DNA of 6,566 nt from Alphaproteobacteria bacterium (GCA_003694465.1 RFKM01000185.1:1-6566); one strand, 5' to 3'. Positions 1 to 6,193 are shown, numbered from the stretch's first letter. The notes: generated by a model from the sequence alone, not told the origin. Program-made: numbers and translations.

Positions 1-739
1 GGTTCGAGCGTTTCGAAAGCGAATGAAAGATGACCACGCGCTCCGGGTCGGCCTCGCCCTCGGCGGCGACCTGCAGCGCGCCGGGCGGCGGGGCGTCGCG
101 GTGGATTTCCGAATAGCATTCGTCGGCGAAGATCTGGAAGTCGTGCTTTTCGGCGAGGGCGATCAGCCCGGCCCAGTCTTCCCGCTCCGCCACGGCGCCC
201 TGCGGGTTTGACGGCGAGCACATGTAGGCGATGGCGGTTCGGTTGAGAATGTCTTTCGGAAGGGCCGCGAAATCGGGCAGAAAGCCGGTCTCGGCGGTGG
301 CGGGCACGAAGACCGGGTCGGCCCCGACGGCCAGCGCCGCGACGGCATAGACCTGGTAGAACGGGTTGGGGATCAGCACCGCCGGCCGCTGCCCGCGCAC
401 CTCTTCCGGGCAGAGGGCGAGGGCGGCGTTGAACAGCCCCTCGCGGGTGCCGTTGAGCGCCATCACCTGCCGCCCGGCCTCGACGGTCACCCCGTAGCGC
501 CGCTCCAGCCAGCGGGAAATCGCCGCGAGCAGCTCGGGCGTGCCGTCGTTCGGGGGGTATCGGCCGAAGCCCGCGAGGTTCTCGGCGATGACCTCGCCGA
601 CGAAATCGGGCATCGCATGGCGCGGCTCGCCGATGGTCAGGCGCACCACCGGCCCGCCCGGCGCATGGCCGTCGAGCAGCCTCCGCAGGCGCGGAAACGC
701 ATATTCGGGTAGCCCTGAGAACCGCTCGGGGAACGTCAT
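1..739 (-). CDS. dapC: DapC-type succinyldiaminopimelate aminotransferase, N-terminal 246 residues (3' end off window)
   Basis: A PLP-dependent class I/II aminotransferase of the proteobacterial DapC type, which transaminates N-succinyl-2-amino-6-ketopimelate to N-succinyl-LL-diaminopimelate with glutamate, a cytosolic step towards lysine and peptidoglycan. Translating the minus strand from ATG at 739 gives IGEP (residues 36-39), YPPNDGTPELL (61-71), NGTREGLF (96-103, PLP phosphate region), NPFYQVY (125-131), SPSNPQG (175-181, with the PLP-contacting Asn at 178), DECYSEI (206-212, Asp206 for the pyridine nitrogen and Tyr209) and SLSKRSN (240-246), where Lys243 is the Schiff-base lysine. The frame is open to the left edge, so roughly 150 C-terminal residues are missing. 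The YPPNDGTPEL and FHSLSKRSN wording is close to DapC as I remember it, but related aspartate or alanine aminotransferases cannot be excluded. The start is supported by an upstream promoter; the ribosome site (AGAGG, 12 bases away) is weak. It lies 136 bases downstream of the amidase gene on the same strand. Confidence 0.8.
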   Translation of the reverse strand, partial: MTFPERFSGLPEYAFPRLRRLLDGHAPGGPVVRLTIGEPRHAMPDFVGEVIAENLAGFGRYPPNDGTPELLAAISRWLERRYGVTVEAGRQVMALNGTREGLFNAALALCPEEVRGQRPAVLIPNPFYQVYAVAALAVGADPVFVPATAETGFLPDFAALPKDILNRTAIAYMCSPSNPQGAVAEREDWAGLIALAEKHDFQIFADECYSEIHRDAPPPGALQVAAEGEADPERVVIFHSLSKRSN

Positions 740-788
740 TGCCTGCAACTGCCTCTGTATTCGGGATCGTTTCGCCCCGATTTCGTCC

Positions 789-817
789 AGAATAGCGCGT
801 TGGCCCGCGACGGTCCA
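789..817 (-). promoter_or_regulatory. Probable sigma-70 promoter for dapC
   Basis: On the minus strand, TGGACC (812-817) and TATTCT (789-794) are separated by 17 bases, matching the sigma-70 consensus at four of six positions in each box with ideal spacing. It lies in the 136-base gap between the amidase stop and the dapC start and would give a leader of about 40 bases. It implies dapC can be transcribed separately from the amidase. The rest of the gap (740-788 and 818-875) shows no other clear feature; a short T-run on the minus strand at 819-823 is not preceded by a convincing stem. Confidence 0.5.
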
Positions 818-875
818 GAAAAAGGCGGGATTACAGCTTCTTGCTTCGGCGATGTGGCTTTTCGGTGCGCCCCGG

Positions 876-2207
876 TCAGGCGAGAGCCGCTTCGGCCGCG
901 GCGCCGATGCGCAACAGGCGCTCCTCGCTCATCGGCGGACCCATGAACATGATCCCGGTCGAGGGCAGGCCCGTCGGAAGGGTCAGCACCGCCGCGCCCA
1001 TCAGGTTGCCGATGCGCGTGTTGACGAGGGCCAGCAGGTTTTCGCTGACATAATAGTCATGGTCGGTGAGCAGGCGCCCGGCATCGGGGGGCATGATCGC
1101 CGAAGAGGGCAGCAGAACCGCGTCATAGCCGGCGGTGGCGCGGCGGAATGCGTCGCGCAGGCGGTGCAGCTTCTGCCATGCCTGCATGAGTTCGACCGCC
1201 GAAAAGCGCGTGCCGGCGCGGAACCGCTCGAGGATTTCCTGAAACATCAGCTCGGGATGGGCCTCGATCTCTTCGCGCCACGTGGCATAGGCCTCGGGCG
1301 TGTAGAGAACCGCCGACATCGCCAGCGCCTCGTCAACCACGTCGAGCGCGGCCTTGTCGGTGACGGCGCCGGCGGCCTGCAGCCGGTTGACAGCACTTTC
1401 AAAGCCGGCGCGGGGGGCGTCGCGGGCCTCGCGCAGGCCGTTTTCGAGAATCAGAAACCGCGTGCCCTCGAGGCTGGCGCCGGAAAGATCGGCCGCATCC
1501 GTGCGCCCCTCCAGCGCGGCGAGCAGAAGCGCGGCATCTTCCACCGTCCGGCACAGGGGCCCGACGGTATCGAAGCTGGCGACGAGCGGCACGACGCCAT
1601 TCGTCGAGATGCGCCCGGCGGTCGTCTTGAGCCCGACAAGATCGTTCCAGGCCGCCGGGATGCGCACCGAACCGCCGGTGTCCGAGCCAATGGCCGCCGG
1701 CGCGAGGCCGAAGGCGACCGAGGCCGCCGCCCCGGAGGACGAGCCGCCCGGAACGGCGTCGGGGTCGTTCACGCAGGGGGGCGTTTCGGTGACCGGGTTG
1801 AGCCCGAGCCCCGAGAAAGCCAGTTCCGACATGTGGGTCTTGCCGAGGCAGACGAGGCCCAGCGCCGAGGCATTGGCAAGCACTTCGGCATCGGTCTCGG
1901 GCACTCGGCCCCGGAGCAGCGCCGAACCGGCCTCGGTGGCGGTTCCGGCGGTGTCGAACAGGTCTTTCCACGAGACCGGAACGCCGTCGAGCGCGCTGCG
2001 CCGCGTGCCCGCGCGGGCGCGTTCTGCGGCGGCTTGCGCTTCGGCCATGGCGCGGTCTTCGGTCAGGCGGGCGTAGATCCGCTCGCGCAGGGGATGGGCG
2101 TGTATCGCGCCGAGATATGTTTCGGTCAGTTCGACCGGGTCAATCTCGTCCGCTGCGATTCCGCGCCCGAGGTCTGCCGCGCTCATCCACAGCCATTCGT
2201 CTGCCAT
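876..2207 (-). CDS. Amidase-signature family hydrolase (substrate unknown)
   Basis: A 443-residue amidase-signature enzyme, the Ser-cisSer-Lys family that hydrolyses carboxamides and includes GatA, malonamidase and FAAH. The triad is visible: Lys81 in VSWKDLFD, cis-Ser156 in GGSSSG (154-159) and nucleophile Ser180 in GSDTGGS (174-180). The spacings of 75 and 24 residues equal those of FAAH (Lys142, Ser217, Ser241). The glycine-rich core continues as VRIPAAWNDLVGLKTT to about residue 196. There is no signal peptide, so it is probably cytosolic. The length is at the lower end of the usual 450-500. The ATG at 2207 is well supported by GGAGG (2214-2218) six bases upstream. It begins 54 bases after the lytic transglycosylase stop on the same strand, so it may be co-transcribed. 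No gatB or gatC is beside it, which argues against a tRNA-amidotransferase subunit, though GatA can be encoded away from its partners. The C-terminal substrate region (residues 300-443) gives me no substrate clue. Confidence 0.9.
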   Translation of the reverse strand: MADEWLWMSAADLGRGIAADEIDPVELTETYLGAIHAHPLRERIYARLTEDRAMAEAQAAAERARAGTRRSALDGVPVSWKDLFDTAGTATEAGSALLRGRVPETDAEVLANASALGLVCLGKTHMSELAFSGLGLNPVTETPPCVNDPDAVPGGSSSGAAASVAFGLAPAAIGSDTGGSVRIPAAWNDLVGLKTTAGRISTNGVVPLVASFDTVGPLCRTVEDAALLLAALEGRTDAADLSGASLEGTRFLILENGLREARDAPRAGFESAVNRLQAAGAVTDKAALDVVDEALAMSAVLYTPEAYATWREEIEAHPELMFQEILERFRAGTRFSAVELMQAWQKLHRLRDAFRRATAGYDAVLLPSSAIMPPDAGRLLTDHDYYVSENLLALVNTRIGNLMGAAVLTLPTGLPSTGIMFMGPPMSEERLLRIGAAAEAALA

Positions 2208-2224
2208 GTCCGCCCTCCGTTCCG

Positions 2225-2257
2225 GGGGCGACGGTAATGGCCCCGCGCGCCGCGCGC
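2225..2257 (-). repeat. GC-rich inverted repeats between transglycosylase and amidase genes
   Basis: The 54-base gap holds two adjacent self-complementary stretches: GCGCGC-C-GCGCGC (2245-2257) and a five-pair stem GGGGC (2225-2229) with GCCCC (2240-2244) around a ten-base loop. Neither is followed by a T-run on the minus strand, so they do not look like an efficient intrinsic terminator. They could stabilise the upstream mRNA 3' end or partly reduce read-through into the amidase. In GC-rich DNA such stems also arise by chance. Confidence 0.3.
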
Positions 2258-2261
2258 AATC

Positions 2262-2846
2262 CTATCGCTTGTGGCAGGCGCGCAGCTGACGGTCATACAT
2301 GTCGGCGCGGGCCTGAACGGCATCGGCGATCTTCAGAAGCCAGGTCTTGCCCTTGTAGGTGCCGCGGTTATAGCCCCCGCGCCCCTCGTGATAGGCAAGA
2401 TACTGGTTGCGGGCGTCGCTGACCGGCACGCCCGTCTCTTTCTGGGTCTGGGTCATGTACCAGCCCATGAAATCGCTGGCCGAGGCGAAGCTGGTCCGGC
2501 GGGCAAAGCGCCCCCCTTCCTCTTTCTGGTATTCCTTCCAGGTGCCGTCGAGGGCCTGGGCATAGCCATAGGCCGAGCTCTGGCGCCCGACGGGGATGAC
2601 CCCGAGAGCATAGCGCATCGGGGTGCGGACGTTCCCCACGAATCGGGATTCCTGGTAGATGATGGCCATTTGCACCGGCACGGGCACGCCCCACTTGCTT
2701 TCGGTGCGTTTCATCGCCCGCAGATAGCGGGGATATTCCTTCACGATGGCACAGGCATCGTCGAGGTTCTGCGGGGCCCTGTTGCCGCCGCCGCTGCAGG
2801 CCGCAACCAGCAACAGCACGAAAATCGCGCGGAAAAATCTGCTCAT
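2262..2846 (-). CDS. Lytic transglycosylase lipoprotein (SLT-type fold)
   Basis: A 194-residue lipoprotein with an SLT/lysozyme-like domain, expected to cleave the MurNAc-GlcNAc bond of peptidoglycan with formation of 1,6-anhydroMurNAc. Residues 4-16 form a hydrophobic signal sequence ending in the lipobox V-A-A-Cys17; Ser at +2 is compatible with sorting to the outer membrane. The catalytic Glu is probably Glu67 in IIYQESRF (63-69). AYGYAQAL (92-99) matches the Gly-Tyr-x-Gln substrate motif, and YHEGRGGYNRG (152-162) the family's usual Tyr-containing C-terminal motif. I start it at ATG 2846 because this places the signal peptide at the N-terminus and AGAGG precedes it, although only three bases away. 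The frame is open further upstream to 2981, but those 45 residues are Pro/Arg/Ala-rich, lack a better start and run through a likely promoter. It heads the minus-strand run towards the amidase and dapC. Confidence 0.88.
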   Translation of the reverse strand: MSRFFRAIFVLLLVAACSGGGNRAPQNLDDACAIVKEYPRYLRAMKRTESKWGVPVPVQMAIIYQESRFVGNVRTPMRYALGVIPVGRQSSAYGYAQALDGTWKEYQKEEGGRFARRTSFASASDFMGWYMTQTQKETGVPVSDARNQYLAYHEGRGGYNRGTYKGKTWLLKIADAVQARADMYDRQLRACHKR

Positions 2847-2880
2847 CTGCCTCTCGCCGGGTCTTGCTTGTTTTTCGGGC

Positions 2881-2908
2881 AGCATAGCGCAGGTGCCCCG
2901 ATTTTCAA
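2881..2908 (-). promoter_or_regulatory. Probable sigma-70 promoter for the lytic transglycosylase
   Basis: On the minus strand TTGAAA (2903-2908) and TATGCT (2881-2886) are separated by 16 bases, matching the consensus at five and four of six positions. Transcription would start near 2874, leaving a leader of about 28 bases before ATG 2846. The transglycosylase, and possibly the amidase after it, would then be expressed independently of the copA-cueR operon upstream. Confidence 0.5.
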
Positions 2909-2916
2909 ATGGGGCA
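2894..2916 (-). terminator. Hairpin downstream of cueR, terminator-like without a U-tract
   Basis: TGCCCC (2894-2899) and GGGGCA (2911-2916) form a six-pair stem around an 11-base A/T-rich centre. It lies about 40 bases past the cueR stop, the expected place for the end of the copA-cueR transcript. No T-run follows on the minus strand, so intrinsic termination is uncertain. The loop contains the TTGAAA box of the proposed transglycosylase promoter, so the dyad could instead be a protein-binding site. Confidence 0.35.
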
Positions 2917-2934
2917 GGTCTTGCGGCGGGGGCC

Positions 2935-2946
2935 GGTGCGGGCACC
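2935..2946 (-). repeat. Perfect GGTGC-GG-GCACC dyad just past cueR
   Basis: A 12-base dyad, GGTGC (2935-2939) and GCACC (2942-2946), begins ten bases after the cueR stop codon on the minus strand. In RNA the stem would be GGTG/CACC with a four-base loop. No T-run follows. It could be part of a bipartite 3' end structure with the larger hairpin at 2894-2916, or chance in GC-rich sequence. Confidence 0.25.
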
Positions 2947-2955
2947 CGATCTGGG

Positions 2956-3366
2956 TCAGGCCTCGCTGTTTCCGCTCTCACCCGCCCCGCTCATGCTGGC
3001 CAGGATCGGGCAATCGGGCCGGTGGTTGCCCCGGCAGGCCAGAACCAGCTCCGACAGGGTGTCGCGCATCTCGGAAAGGTCCCGGATCTTGGCCTCGATC
3101 TCGTCGAGGTGGCGCTGGGCGATGGCCTTCACGTCGGCCGAGGCGCGGGACTTGTCCTGATAGAGCGCGAGCAGGGCGTGGCAATCCTCTATCGAGAAGC
3201 CGAGCGCCCGGGCGCGTGCGACGAAGGCGAGGTTGTGCACATCGGTCTCGCTGAAATCGCGGTAGCCGTTGGCCCGGCGAGACGGGACGACAAGACCGAT
3301 CTGCTCGTAATAGCGGATCGTCTTGGCCGGCAGGCCCGAGGCGCGGGCGGCGTCCTTGATGTTCAT
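2956..3366 (-). CDS. cueR: Cu(I)-responsive MerR-family regulator CueR/HmrR
   Basis: A 136-residue cytosolic transcription activator that binds the long-spacer promoter of copper genes and, with Cu(I) bound, realigns it for RNA polymerase. The N-terminal winged helix-turn-helix spans about residues 1-70 ([19 protein letters not shown] at 4-22, ANGYRDF at 32-38). The dimerisation helix follows at about 80-108. The metal loop has Cys111 and Cys119 ([10 protein letters not shown]), the C-x7-C arrangement of E. coli CueR Cys112/Cys120. Ser76 in ASADVK stands where CueR has Ser77 and Zn(II)/divalent sensors such as ZntR have Cys, which predicts selectivity for monovalent Cu(I), Ag(I) or Au(I). Its ATG overlaps the copA stop as ATGA, with AGGAG (3374-3378) seven bases upstream inside copA, so translation is probably coupled. 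It is expected to activate its own operon through the site at 5835-5865. Confidence 0.94.
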   Translation of the reverse strand: MNIKDAARASGLPAKTIRYYEQIGLVVPSRRANGYRDFSETDVHNLAFVARARALGFSIEDCHALLALYQDKSRASADVKAIAQRHLDEIEAKIRDLSEMRDTLSELVLACRGNHRPDCPILASMSGAGESGNSEA

Positions 3367-5804
3367 GCCGGGGCTCCTGCCCGCCGCAGGCGCAGGGCGT
3401 TGGTCAGGACCAGCGTCGACGACATCGCCATGGCCAGCGCCGCCAGCATCGGCGAGAGCATCGGGCCGCCGAACGGGTGCAGGATGCCGGCGGCAACCGG
3501 GATCAGCACCACGTTGTAGCCGAAGGCCCAGAACAGGTTCTGGCGGATGTTGCGCATGGTCTGGCGCGAAAGCGCAATCGCCGTGGCAACGCCCGTAAGC
3601 TCGCCCGAGGCCAGCACGACGTCGGCCGCCCCGATGGCGACATCGGTGCCGGTGCCGATGGCAAGGCCGATGTCGGCGGCGGCGAGGGCCGGGGCATCGT
3701 TGATGCCATCGCCCACGAAGGCCACCGGCCCGTGCTTTTCGCGCAACGCCTCGATGGCCGAAACCTTGCCGCGCGGCAGCACCTCGGCCACGACATGGTC
3801 GATCCCGAGCTGGCGTGCGATCGCCTCGGCGGTGGCGCGGGTGTCGCCGGTGATCATCGCCACCTCGAGGCCCATCCGGTGCAGCTGCGCGATCGCCGCG
3901 GGGGTGCCGGGCTTGATCGGGTCGGCCACGGCGAGAAGGGCGACAAGGGCGCCGTCGATGGCGACGAACAGCGGCGTCTTGCCGTCGGCGGCGAGGCGGG
4001 CGGCCTCCTCTGCGAGGGGGCTCGGGTCGATCTTCTCGCGTTCGAGCAGGCGTGTGGCACCGACGAGCACGCGCTTTCCGGCCACCTCGGCGCGCAGGCC
4101 GAAACCGGGAATGGCGCGGAAGCTCTCGGGTTCGGGCAGATCGAGCCCGCGCTCCTCGACATGGCGCGCGATTGCCCGGGCGAGCGGGTGTTCCGAGTGC
4201 GCCTCGGCCGCCCCGACGAGGCGCAGAACCTCCGCTTCGTCCGCGCCGTTGACGATGCGGACATCGGTGACTGCCGGGTGCCCCTCGGTCAGGGTGCCGG
4301 TCTTGTCGAAGGCCACGACACGCACGCCCTGAAGCGTCTGCAACGCGTCGCCCTTGCGAAACAGAACCCCAAGTTCTGCCCCGCGCCCGGTTCCGACCAT
4401 GATCGAGGTCGGCACCGCAAGCCCCATCGCGCAGGGGCAGGCGATGACCAGAACGCTCACCCCGGCCACCAGCGCGAGGCCAAGCGCCGGTTGCGGGCCG
4501 AACAGCATCCAGACGGCAAAGGTGATGGCCGCCGCCGTCATCACCGCGGGCACGAACCAGCGGGTGATCCGGTCGACGACCGACTGGATCGGCAGTTTCG
4601 CGGCCTGTGCCTGTTCGACCATGCGGATGATATGGGCAAGCGTCGTGTCGGCCCCGACCCGCGTTGCCTCGATCCGCAGGCTGCCGGTGGTGTTGACCGT
4701 GCCGCCGGTGACCTTGTCGCCCGCGCGCTTGGCCACGGGAATCGGCTCGCCGGTGATCATGCTCTCGTCGACCGAGGAATGGCCCTCGACGACGACCCCG
4801 TCCACCGGCACCGATTCGCCGGGGCGCAGCACGATCACGTCGCCGGGCCGAATCTCTTCGGCGGAAATCTCGACCGTCTTGCCGTCCCGTTCGACGCGCG
4901 CGGTCTTCGGCTGCAGGTTCATCAACGCCCGGATCGCCGCGCCGGTGCGCCCCTTCGCCCGGGCTTCCATCCATCGGCCGAAGAGGATCAGCACGATGAT
5001 CACCGCGGCGCTTTCGAAATAGACGTTCGCCGTGCCTTCGGGGAAGATCCCGGGCGCGAAGGTGGCAAGGGACGAATAGACGAAGGCGGCGGCGGTGCCG
5101 ACGGCAACGAGCGAGTTCATGTCGGGCGCGCCGTGCAGAAGCTGCGGGATGCCCCGGCGGTAGAAGCGTGCCCCGGGGCCGGCCAGCACCGCGAGGGTCA
5201 GCAGGAACTGGATGACGCGCGAGGTCTGCATGCCGATGGTCGCGTCGATCCAGTGATGGAAGGGCGGATAGACGTGCCCGACCATCTCGACCACGAAGAC
5301 GGGCAGTGCCAGAAGGGCCGCCACGATCGTGAGGCGGCCAAGGTGGCGAATCTCCTCCGCTCGCCGCCGCTCGAGATCGACGCCGCCGCCGGTGCGCAGA
5401 TGGGCCGGGAACCCTTCGGCGGTGATGATCGCGGCCACCTGCGAGGGGGCGATTGCGCCGGATGCGATGGTCACATGGGCGGTTTCGGTGGCGAGGTTCA
5501 CGCTCGCCTCGAGCACACCGGGCGTGACCAGCAGCGCCCCTTCGACGCGGGCCACCGAGGCGGCATCGACCAACCCTTCGACCGAGAGTTCCAGATGGTC
5601 GGTCACCACCGGATAGCCGGCCCGGGCCAGCGCGGCCACCACCTCGGCCAGTTTCTGCGGATCGTCGAGATCGAACGAGGCGTTCTCGGCGGCAAGGTTG
5701 ACGCTCTGCCCATGCACGAAGGGCAGTTCCTCGAGCGCCCGCTCGACCTTGCCGACACAGACGGCGCAGGTCATCCCGTCGATCTGAAGGGTCATGTCGG
5801 TCAT
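3363..5804 (-). CDS. copA: Cu(I)-exporting P1B-1-type ATPase CopA
   Basis: An 813-residue inner-membrane pump that uses ATP to export cytosolic Cu(I) (also Ag(I)) to the periplasm. There are two N-terminal HMA domains: the first has GMTCAVC with Cys13 and Cys16; the second (about 70-138) has G77-LVDAAS-83 where a CxxC is expected, so it has lost both cysteines. Eight membrane helices lie at about 155-178, 195-212, 228-252, 260-278, 415-437, 443-468, 755-775 and 783-803. Transport-site residues are Cys456-Pro-Cys458, Tyr763-Asn764 and Met794-Ser795-Ser796, the P1B-1 Cu(I) set. Cytoplasmic motifs are TGEP (351-354), DKTGT with phosphorylated Asp500, SEHP (537-540), TGD (652-654) and GDGINDAP (698-705). 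I chose ATG 5804, with GGAAGGA eight bases upstream, over an in-frame TTG at 5834 that would fall at or before the transcription start. It is first in the operon with cueR and divergent from copZ. Confidence 0.97.
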   Translation of the reverse strand: MTDMTLQIDGMTCAVCVGKVERALEELPFVHGQSVNLAAENASFDLDDPQKLAEVVAALARAGYPVVTDHLELSVEGLVDAASVARVEGALLVTPGVLEASVNLATETAHVTIASGAIAPSQVAAIITAEGFPAHLRTGGGVDLERRRAEEIRHLGRLTIVAALLALPVFVVEMVGHVYPPFHHWIDATIGMQTSRVIQFLLTLAVLAGPGARFYRRGIPQLLHGAPDMNSLVAVGTAAAFVYSSLATFAPGIFPEGTANVYFESAAVIIVLILFGRWMEARAKGRTGAAIRALMNLQPKTARVERDGKTVEISAEEIRPGDVIVLRPGESVPVDGVVVEGHSSVDESMITGEPIPVAKRAGDKVTGGTVNTTGSLRIEATRVGADTTLAHIIRMVEQAQAAKLPIQSVVDRITRWFVPAVMTAAAITFAVWMLFGPQPALGLALVAGVSVLVIACPCAMGLAVPTSIMVGTGRGAELGVLFRKGDALQTLQGVRVVAFDKTGTLTEGHPAVTDVRIVNGADEAEVLRLVGAAEAHSEHPLARAIARHVEERGLDLPEPESFRAIPGFGLRAEVAGKRVLVGATRLLEREKIDPSPLAEEAARLAADGKTPLFVAIDGALVALLAVADPIKPGTPAAIAQLHRMGLEVAMITGDTRATAEAIARQLGIDHVVAEVLPRGKVSAIEALREKHGPVAFVGDGINDAPALAAADIGLAIGTGTDVAIGAADVVLASGELTGVATAIALSRQTMRNIRQNLFWAFGYNVVLIPVAAGILHPFGGPMLSPMLAALAMAMSSTLVLTNALRLRRAGAPA

Positions 5805-5812
5805 TTTTCGCG

Positions 5813-5819
5813 TCCTTCC
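5813..5819 (-). promoter_or_regulatory. Ribosome binding site of copA
   Basis: GGAAGGA on the minus strand lies eight bases before ATG 5804 and fixes the copA start. A longer in-frame TTG start at 5834 has no such site and overlaps the -10 region of the CueR-type promoter. Confidence 0.7.
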
Positions 5820-5834
5820 GCGGCTTTCGCGCAA

Positions 5835-5865
5835 CAGTTAGGGGTTCCAGTTGCTGGAAGGTCAA
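5835..5865 (-). promoter_or_regulatory. CueR-activated copA promoter with 19-bp spacer and operator dyad
   Basis: Read on the minus strand, TTGACC (5860-5865) and TAACTG (5835-5840) are separated by exactly 19 bases, the overlong spacer typical of MerR-family promoters. Within the spacer is a perfect dyad, TTCCAG-CAA-CTGGAA (5845-5859). The arrangement and the TTGACCTTCC wording resemble the E. coli copA promoter bound by CueR. Transcription would start near 5828, about 24 bases before the copA ATG. The bound regulator is almost certainly the CueR encoded at the end of this operon, giving a copper-dependent positive loop. Confidence 0.87.
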
Positions 5866-5872
5866 GACTTTC

Positions 5873-5892
5873 GGTGGGAAAATTCCGCCACC
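5873..5892. repeat. Imperfect 20-bp inverted repeat upstream of copZ
   Basis: GGTGG (5873-5877) and CCACC (5888-5892) are perfect inverted arms around a ten-base centre with AATT exactly at the axis (5881-5884); 14 of 20 positions are symmetric. It lies between the copA operator and the TTGACC box before copZ, where a regulator of the divergent transcripts could bind. It does not resemble the CueR site. Chance remains possible. Confidence 0.35.
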
Positions 5893-5897
5893 CCCCA

Positions 5898-5927
5898 TTG
5901 ACCGCTGCCGCCGCCGGTTCATAGCTG
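5898..5927 (+). promoter_or_regulatory. Possible copZ promoter
   Basis: TTGACC (5898-5903) is a good -35 box and is identical to that of the divergent copA promoter. The best-placed -10 candidate is TAGCTG (5922-5927) at 18-bp spacing, a poor match to TATAAT but one base from copA's TAACTG. The spacer has only a weak ACCG-N10-CGGT dyad (5901-5918), not the TTCCAG dyad. Whether copZ answers to CueR cannot be decided from the sequence. Confidence 0.35.
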
Positions 5928-5937
5928 CTGGGCAGAT

Positions 5938-5942
5938 GGAGG
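5938..5942 (+). promoter_or_regulatory. Ribosome binding site of copZ
   Basis: GGAGG lies five bases before ATG 5948 and supports that start. An in-frame ATG at 5936, which would add MEGD, overlaps this site and has no ribosome site of its own. Confidence 0.75.
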
Positions 5943-5947
5943 GTGAC

Positions 5948-6148
5948 ATGAGCAAGTATTCCGTTCCGAACATGACCTGCGGCCATTGCAAGGCCAAGAT
6001 CGAAGACGCGGTTCTCGAGGCCGACCCGGGAGCCGCCCTCGACTTCGACATGGAAAAGCGCGAAGTCGAGATCGATACCGTCCTGAGCGATGCCGAAGTG
6101 CGCGCGGCGATCGAGAAGGCCGGCTACGAGGCGACCCCCCTCGGCTGA
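5948..6148 (+). CDS. copZ: Copper chaperone CopZ (single HMA domain)
   Basis: A 66-residue, one-domain heavy-metal-associated protein of the Atx1/CopZ type. It binds Cu(I) in the cytosol with Cys11 and Cys14 of NMTCGHC and is expected to pass it to CopA and perhaps to CueR. The whole ferredoxin-like fold is present: beta1 SKYSVPN (2-8), the metal loop and helix 1 (about 12-24), beta2/beta3 (about 30-44), helix 2 from LSDAEVRAAIEKAGY (46-60), and a short tail. Tyr60 in the KAGY loop is the residue typical of bacterial chaperones. The His at position 13 between the cysteines is common in CopZ-like proteins. Many acidic residues fit docking to ATPase metal domains. It is transcribed divergently from copA-cueR with 143 bases between the two start codons. 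The gene after it starts 45 bases downstream on the same strand, separated by a hairpin. Confidence 0.92.
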   Translation: MSKYSVPNMTCGHCKAKIEDAVLEADPGAALDFDMEKREVEIDTVLSDAEVRAAIEKAGYEATPLG

Positions 6149-6162
6149 GGCCCTTCCGCGCC

Positions 6163-6190
6163 GCCGGGGACTGGGCTAAGTCTGCCCGGC
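6163..6190 (+). terminator. Strong hairpin between copZ and the glycosyltransferase gene
   Basis: GCCGGG-GACT (6163-6172) can pair with AGTC (6179-6182) and CCCGGC (6185-6190), ten base pairs with a two-base bulge (TG) and a six-base loop. It begins 14 bases after the copZ stop, as a terminator would, but is followed by AAGATGGG and not by a T-run. It ends three bases before a possible start codon at 6194. It may be a weak or factor-assisted terminator, an mRNA 3' stabiliser, or an attenuating structure in the next gene's leader. Confidence 0.45.
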
Positions 6191-6193
6191 AAG

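Noticed and set aside
540..2237. A 565-residue plus-strand open frame opposite the amidase
   Set aside because: It is antisense to a gene with a complete amidase catalytic triad. The translation is Arg/Gly-rich without any domain, typical of a shadow frame in high-G+C DNA.
2847..2981. A 45-residue N-terminal extension of the lytic transglycosylase
   Set aside because: It would bury the lipoprotein signal peptide inside the protein, consists mainly of Pro, Arg and Ala, and runs through the likely promoter. The start at 2846 places the lipobox correctly.
3854..4332. Medium-sized open frames on both strands within copA
   Set aside because: They lack ribosome sites and domains and lie wholly inside a well-supported gene; their Ser/Arg/Pro-rich composition is that of frame-shifted GC-rich coding sequence.
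5805..5834. A ten-residue N-terminal extension of CopA from a TTG at 5834
   Set aside because: The TTG falls at or before the predicted transcription start of the CueR promoter, and the better ribosome site GGAAGGA serves ATG 5804.
3477..5924. An 815-residue open frame on the plus strand opposite copA
   Set aside because: It is the antisense shadow of a GC-rich coding gene. Its translation is full of Arg, Gly, Asp and His with no recognisable domain, while the opposite strand holds every P-type ATPase motif in order.
2956..6051. A 1031-residue minus-strand open frame that ends as CueR, suggesting a giant fusion protein
   Set aside because: Only the last 136 residues resemble a protein family. 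The rest is copA read in the wrong frame, and cueR has its own ATG, ribosome site and ATGA junction at 3366.
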